A stretch of 64,000 bases of DNA from Nageia nagi (Eukaryota > Pinophyta): NCBI GenBank assembly GCA_050084985.1, contig JBITNC010000002.1, forward strand, positions 24,056,001 to 24,120,000. Direction: 5' to 3'. This document shows positions 59,114 to 64,000 of this stretch, one piece after another; within the stretch, counting starts at the first letter, position 1, and each line of letters starts with the position of its first letter. Both the position numbers and the translations under genes were made by a program. The notes under the pieces were generated by a model, which worked only from the letters and a program-made list of their open reading frames with translations, searched no databases and was not told where the DNA came from.

Positions 59114-61816
59114 GTAAAAGTGCTTCAAAGGTATAACCTCCTTCTTCTCTTTATTTTTGGATTACTAACATATCTTGTGCTATGTTAGTCCTTTAAATGG
59201 TAAAATTTGCCTAAAGTAGCAATATATTATGATGCAATTTTTTTTTTGCTTATACTAATATGTCTTATTGTTAGTTGCATTTTTAAATTGCCTATTATAT
59301 TGTTATAATTTTTGCATATCTTTAATTTGGAGATTTTATTTTGTATATCAAAAGACTTAAGTATAAAAAAAAGGATGTATACTTTTTTTTTCCAAAAATT
59401 ATATACAAATATATATATATTTGAATTTTTTTGTACTCTTTTTACAAAAAAAAAATCTGACTATAAGAAAAGGGGTGTTTCTACTGTATGAAGGTGTACC
59501 TTAGATCAAAATAAATAATATAAAATATTTATGTTCAAAGAAATTTGTTTGGTATTTTTGGTTGTTTGGGGGGGAGGTTTGCCTACTACTTGCTGACCAA
59601 AACCCATCTCAACTCCTCCACCTTATTCTCATGTGGATAGCTTAGTGGCTTGCTCACTAATGTCATGGTATAAAAACCCTATCCATGGCTAACTCAAACC
59701 TATAGTCCAATCTCCATTGTATGCATAGTCACAGACCTCTCATTGTAGGTCCTCATAGGCTATAGGCTACACCTTATCGCCTTCTCTCCTCTATCTCTTG
59801 CTACATTCAGGATGGTGAGAAAGGTGTTTGATTTGGTTTCTTGCATGGCCAATTGCTAAGGCCAACCTTGCCTTTGTCCTTCGCTAGGCTCTCGTGCCTT
59901 ATTTAATAGCCTTCACACATTGAGTATTTGGACCCCTTACAATTGACCTTCAACTGCTACACCTTGCCTTCGTAGCCCCCCCCTCATGTGTTACGTTTCC
60001 TCTCATTTTGTTTTAGCTCTGCATGATATAATGATTCACCCTCACCTCTCTCCTTTACATCAACCTCTCCTATGCATAGGTCCTTATCCTCTATTGTGAG
60101 GTCCCTCTCCTATGCTCAAGTCCCTCTCCTCCATCACCTAGCTGCTCCACCTCCTTGTGCAATGTTTCTTTTGTGCCTTTTCTAATTAATTGCACTATAA
60201 TGAAAATGCTCTTATTTAATGTACCTAAATAAGTTGGTGCCTTTATTTTTTACTCATGGTTGCTTATTTTTTTCTATATAAAAGAAAACATCATGATATG
60301 TCTAACTTGGAATACTTAGACAAAATTTTACATTAATGGATAAAGTTAAAATTAATTGCAATCTTTTGAGTACATGCCTTCTTCCTCCTTTGTTGTACTC
60401 CTCATTAATGTTCTTTCAATATTAATGATGAGTACTTTTTACTTGTTTAAATGGAGAAATGCTCACTCATCATTTCTTTCTTTGAAATATATTTTAAAGC
60501 ATGTGGCATTGTTTTAAGACTTAACATTGAAAGTTAAGTAGAATTTCCTTTTTCCCTTGGTCAAAATTGCGATTTCCTTAAAAGGAATTTTTTTTTTGGC
60601 AATTTTTTTTTTTAAATGCCTAGAATTAAAATTTTGGCTTGGAAAATATTTTTAAGCAATTTTTTAGTGCTTATAAATTTGTCATCAACATTACAAAATG
60701 TAATAGTAGCAATTTTTTAGATTACTATACTAAGCATTTATTGAAGGATCATTTTTTTAAGTAAAAGAAGGGGTTATTTTATGATTCTTTACTTAATTTT
60801 CTAGATCCTCATATTGCATAGATTTTAAGTTTTTTTTTTTTTCCTTATGCAAAAATGGACTTAAAAATGATGCATGCTTCTTACTTAATTTTTTTGAAGT
60901 TAAATGATACATGCTTATTACTTAATTTCTAAGTTGGAATGATACATGTTTAACTTAAATCCATGATGCCCCTCAATTTGTTTTTGCAAAGATGGACTTG
61001 TGCAAACTATGGACCCATGTAAAGATGTCCTTTAAGGGATAGTAAACAAAACCCATTGGACACTTAGGTTTCAATTTTTAAATAGATGATATTTCTTATG
61101 CTCTTTTATTTCACATTTTGCATTTTGTCTTATTTTCTTATGCAAATAGAAATGCAAACATTGAAATGAGCAACCCTGTAAAATGAATACATCCACATGT
61201 ACATTCTGCAACATGACTTGTTTGAGGAGCCATGAGGTGATGATAGGTAGATTGGAGCTTTTAAGTCTGATGATCCAAATGGTGAAAAGTTTGTACTTCT
61301 CAATTGCCCCTAAGTCCTTTGTTGTTTTGGATATAACTCTAATAGGTGAACAGGCATGTGTGTAGTGATACCATATGTCTGCACATCCATTTAGGGATTA
61401 TCTTGATAATATAGGAGGATAATCTGAAACCTAATCAAGATTAATAATTTTTTCAATCCAATAAACATCATAACCTTGGAAAATAATAGGTACTTCTCCT
61501 TGTGAAAAAGTATAATACTGACTAAGGTGAACTAGTTGACGATTGGTAGTACTTGGGCTCCTCTTATGTGGGCATCCAGATGAAGGCTTGAGTTTAGATA
61601 AAAAAATAATCCTCAACAATATCACTCTACATCTATGGTTCTTTAGATGTGAAATATTTTTGGGTACATAGATTATTATTTGAGTTGTAAAACATTTGGA
61701 CTAGTGAATCACATCAAGTATGTCTTAATTAAATGTAACATGTATGTAGATAAAATTGAACATATAATGTTATTTATTTAACCATATGCTTATTATTTTT
61801 TCACTCTCTTATGTAG
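59114..61816 (+). other. Candidate leader intron of F
   Basis: Donor ACTCCATTTTGAG|GTAAAAGTGC at 59114, 109 nt after the LTR. Acceptor TTTTTTCACTCTCTTATGTAG|CAAATG ends at 61816, 3 nt before the gag ATG. Length 2703 bp. The pyrimidine tract is good and TTTAAC about 35 nt upstream could serve as a branch site. The interior has no coding domain. It is T-rich and includes blocks shared with B and C (61020-61080, 61190-61380, 61520-61590). Splicing is inferred. Confidence 0.6.
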
Positions 61817-61819
61817 CAA

Positions 61820-62800
61820 ATGGGAGACTCTTTTTTACCCAAACACATTCTTGATGGTTTTAACTTTGGAATTTGGGAACCTCGAATGAGAGCTGAATTG
61901 CAAGCAAGGAAGCTTTGGAAAATACTGAATGAGAACCTTGTACCTCCTACAAATGATAAGACACTAGAGGTTTACAACATGAAGAATGAGTTGGAAACCT
62001 CCATGATCTTCCATACAATTTTAGATGATGCACTCCTAATGATTTCCTCTTCAACCTTGGAAAACAAAGCTTGGGATAAGCTTAAGCAAATCTACCTTGG
62101 TTCAAAGTTTTTAAGAAGGTTTACAATTCTCCAAAACTTGCTTCAATCTCATCAAGGGAAAGATGAAAATGTTGCCATCTACTTGAATAAAATCATTGAC
62201 CTAAGAATCCAACTTATTACTTATGGATGCAATTAGATTAATGATGAGTTCATGGTCTTCATCATTCTTCAAAGCCTTTCTTCAAAGTTTAGAAACTTTG
62301 TGACGGTTATAGAAATAAGGCTTGATGAAGAAGAAGAAGTATTCTCCCTTAAGAACTTTTCTAGGCTCCTTTTGAAGCATGAGGAAATTCTTACCAAAAA
62401 GGTGTTAATTTCTTCTCCTATGGATAATAACATTGCTTTTGGAGTAACCAAAACTCCTTTCAAGAAAAAGTTCAACCATCAAAAGAAATCTTATCCTTCT
62501 TCCTCCAAAAGGTTTGAGAAAAAAGGCAATGGCAACAATAGTAGCAAGAATAATGGCAACAATAGAAATAATAGGAACAACAATAATAGTAGCAGAAATA
62601 GAAACAACAACCACATCAAGCAAAGAGATAGAAAAGGCAAAGTAGACAATCCATATCTTAAGAAAAATTTTGATGGTAATTGTAACTATTGCGGTATCCA
62701 AGGTCATAAAGAAGTTGATTGCTACAAAAATAAAAAAGAGAAAAAGAATAAAAGGTAATGGAAATGTAAATAACTTCAAAAGAAAAAAAAATATTCAAGT
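61820..62800 (+). pseudogene. Copia F gag
   Basis: ATG at 61820 opens a gag with KHILDGFNFGIWEPRMRAEL, LEVYNMKNELETSMIF, AWDKLKQIYLGSKFLRRF and NVAIYLNKIIDLRIQLI. A single stop (GCN*INDEFM) at about 62234 separates it from the second frame 62252-62758, with FIILQSLSSKFRNFVTVIEI, an N/R-rich spacer and the zinc knuckle CNYCGIQGHKEVDC (about 62680-62721). A frameshift at the lysine-rich end (about 62756) leads to the protease. It is the most complete gag of this family in the window and the reference for the deletion in B. Confidence 0.95.
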
Positions 62801-62825
62801 TGGTTTTGCTATGACACTCTAATCC

Positions 62826-64000
62826 ATGTCTTGCACTTTTTCATGTGATTGGATTATTGACTCTAGTTGCACTAATCACCTATGCTTTGAAAAGGATAAG
62901 TTTATGAACTTTCACAAGTATAGAAAAGATGTAGTTGTGATAGATGATAACTCTATTCTTGAAGTCCAAAGAATTGGAAATGTGTTGATTCATGGGAAGG
63001 TTTTTGAAAATGTGCCCTATGTTCCTAAGCTTAGGATGAACTTTCTCTTCATAATCCAAATTGCTTAAAAAGAGTACTCATTTGAGTTCAACTCTCAATA
63101 TTGGTGCATAAAGAAAGGAATTGTCATGTTGGTTAAAAGATCAATGAAAGATGATCTCTACATTATGGATCAAGTTCCATCAAAGATGTGTCTTGCTACA
63201 AGTGTGTGTTCTATAGGTAATCTTTGGCACCAATATTTAGGGCACCTTAACCATAAGAGTATTCCAATCATGAAAAACTAAGAACTTGTGAAAAGTTTTC
63301 TTTCAATTTCTCCTTCAATTGGTCTATGCAAGAAGTGCATTCTTAGAAAAATGCATACATAAAAGTTTGAAAAAAATAAGGCAATAAGAGCATCTCAATC
63401 TTTTTAACTTGTGCATTCATATTTTATGGGTCCATTTTAGACTAAGTTGCTTGGAGGAGCATCTTACGTCTTGACCTTCATTGATGACTTTAGTAGGATG
63501 ACCTTTGAGTATCTACTTAAGCACAAGGATCAGACCTTGAGAGTTTAAGATTTTTAAGGCCTTTGTTGAGAAAAAAACTAACCTTAAAATCAAGATGTTG
63601 AGATTAGATAATGGGAAAGAATATAATAGTAATGAGTTCAATGACTATTATGCTAAGTATAGAATCAAGAGGTAGTTTAGGATTCCTTACACTCCTCAAT
63701 AGAATGGTGTTGCTGTAAGGAAAAATAAGATAATTATAGAGATGGCTAGATGCATGTTGGGTAATCTTCCTAGTTTCTTATGGGGTGAAGTAGTAAGCAC
63801 TATTATTTACACCTTGAATAAGTTCCCCATAAAATATGTTCAAGGTAAAACTCCTTTTGAAACATAGTTAGGAAGAAAACCTAACATTTCACACCTTAGG
63901 GTGTTTGGTTGTGAAGCATTCTCCTACATTATTTTTGAGAAAAGGAATAAGTTAGATAAAAGGGATGAAAAATACATCTTTGTGGGTTATGATAGTTAGC
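62826..64000 (+). pseudogene. Copia F protease and integrase (partial)
   Basis: Protease site DWIIDSSCTNHLCFEKDKF at 62841, with S in place of the catalytic G. Pre-integrase: IGNVLIHGKVFENVPYVPKL, NLWHQYLGHLNHKSIP near 63218, and CKKCILRKMH near 63328. Core: TFIDDFSRMTFEYLLKHKDQ near 63475, LRLDNGKEYNSNEFNDYY near 63600, and IPYTPQ*NGVAVRKNK near 63685, where the catalytic E is V (GTA for GAA). Then MARCMLGNLPSFLWGE and RKPNISHLRVFGCEAFSYI to the window edge. Several stops and a frameshift near 63545. Confidence 0.9.

Larger units (their letters stand above)
58509..64000 (+). mobile_element. Element F: Ty1/copia, 5' part
   Basis: A plus-strand copia element of the same LTR family as C. Visible are 5' LTR, Met-type primer site, leader with candidate intron, gag, protease and most of integrase, cut off by the window edge in integrase. 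Its 3' LTR and the target-site duplication are outside. The first bases of its LTR read AGTTGGAATG instead of TGTTGGAATG. Confidence 0.9.

Noticed and set aside
61183-61365. 60-codon plus-strand open frame in F leader
   Set aside because: The equivalent interval in C (50650-50830 minus) has stops in this frame, so it is not a conserved protein.

Overview
This is repeat-dense, AT-rich nuclear DNA from a land plant, probably a seed plant with a large genome such as a gymnosperm (inference). The evidence is nested Ty1/copia and Ty3/gypsy LTR retrotransposons, a plant-type LINE, fragments of a pentatricopeptide-repeat (PPR) gene, and no bacterial-style gene packing. I found no intact host gene, rRNA, tRNA or CRISPR array. 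Almost all coding sequence is decayed transposon protein, so it is annotated as pseudogene domains.

Left part (1-21.8 kb). A gypsy gag fragment lies at the left edge (minus strand). Then come AT-rich sequence with two short tandem duplications (3.3-4.2 kb), a decayed LINE on the minus strand (about 10.9 to 5 kb: ORF1-like, endonuclease, reverse transcriptase, zinc-binding tail), a cluster of PPR gene fragments (11.2-12.0 kb), and an old LTR element with gag and protease but no recognisable polymerase (12.18-15.97 kb). From 15.97 to 21.84 kb there is little recognisable beyond one isolated LTR-like segment at 18.4 kb.

Right part (21.84-64 kb) is a nest of LTR retrotransposons, named A-F here. 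A is a copia element, plus strand, starting at 21841. Copia B (minus) is inserted in A's integrase-RT linker (24960-33170, target duplication CATCA). Chromovirus E (gypsy, minus) sits in A's 3' LTR (35200-58411, CATTT). Copia C (minus) is inside E's integrase (36273-53460, GATAA). Tat-type gypsy D (minus) is inside C's untranslated leader (41977-50649, ACTAC). Copia F (plus) interrupts A's 3' LTR again at about 58509 and runs off the window. Hand-estimated LTR divergence follows the nesting: A about 20%, E about 9%, C about 7%, D about 5%, B about 1.5%.

The most interesting signal is in the related copia elements B, C and F. Each has a 5' leader of about 2.7-3.3 kb with a conserved splice-donor-like site (GAG|GTAAAA) just after the primer-binding site. 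A pyrimidine-rich stretch ending in TAG lies 2-3 nt before the gag start codon in B and F, and is mutated to TGG in C. This suggests a large leader intron kept in the genomic copy but removed from the translated mRNA. B also lost most of gag although its LTRs are nearly identical, and it carries an eight-unit minisatellite whose units contain GTAAGT in the sense direction.
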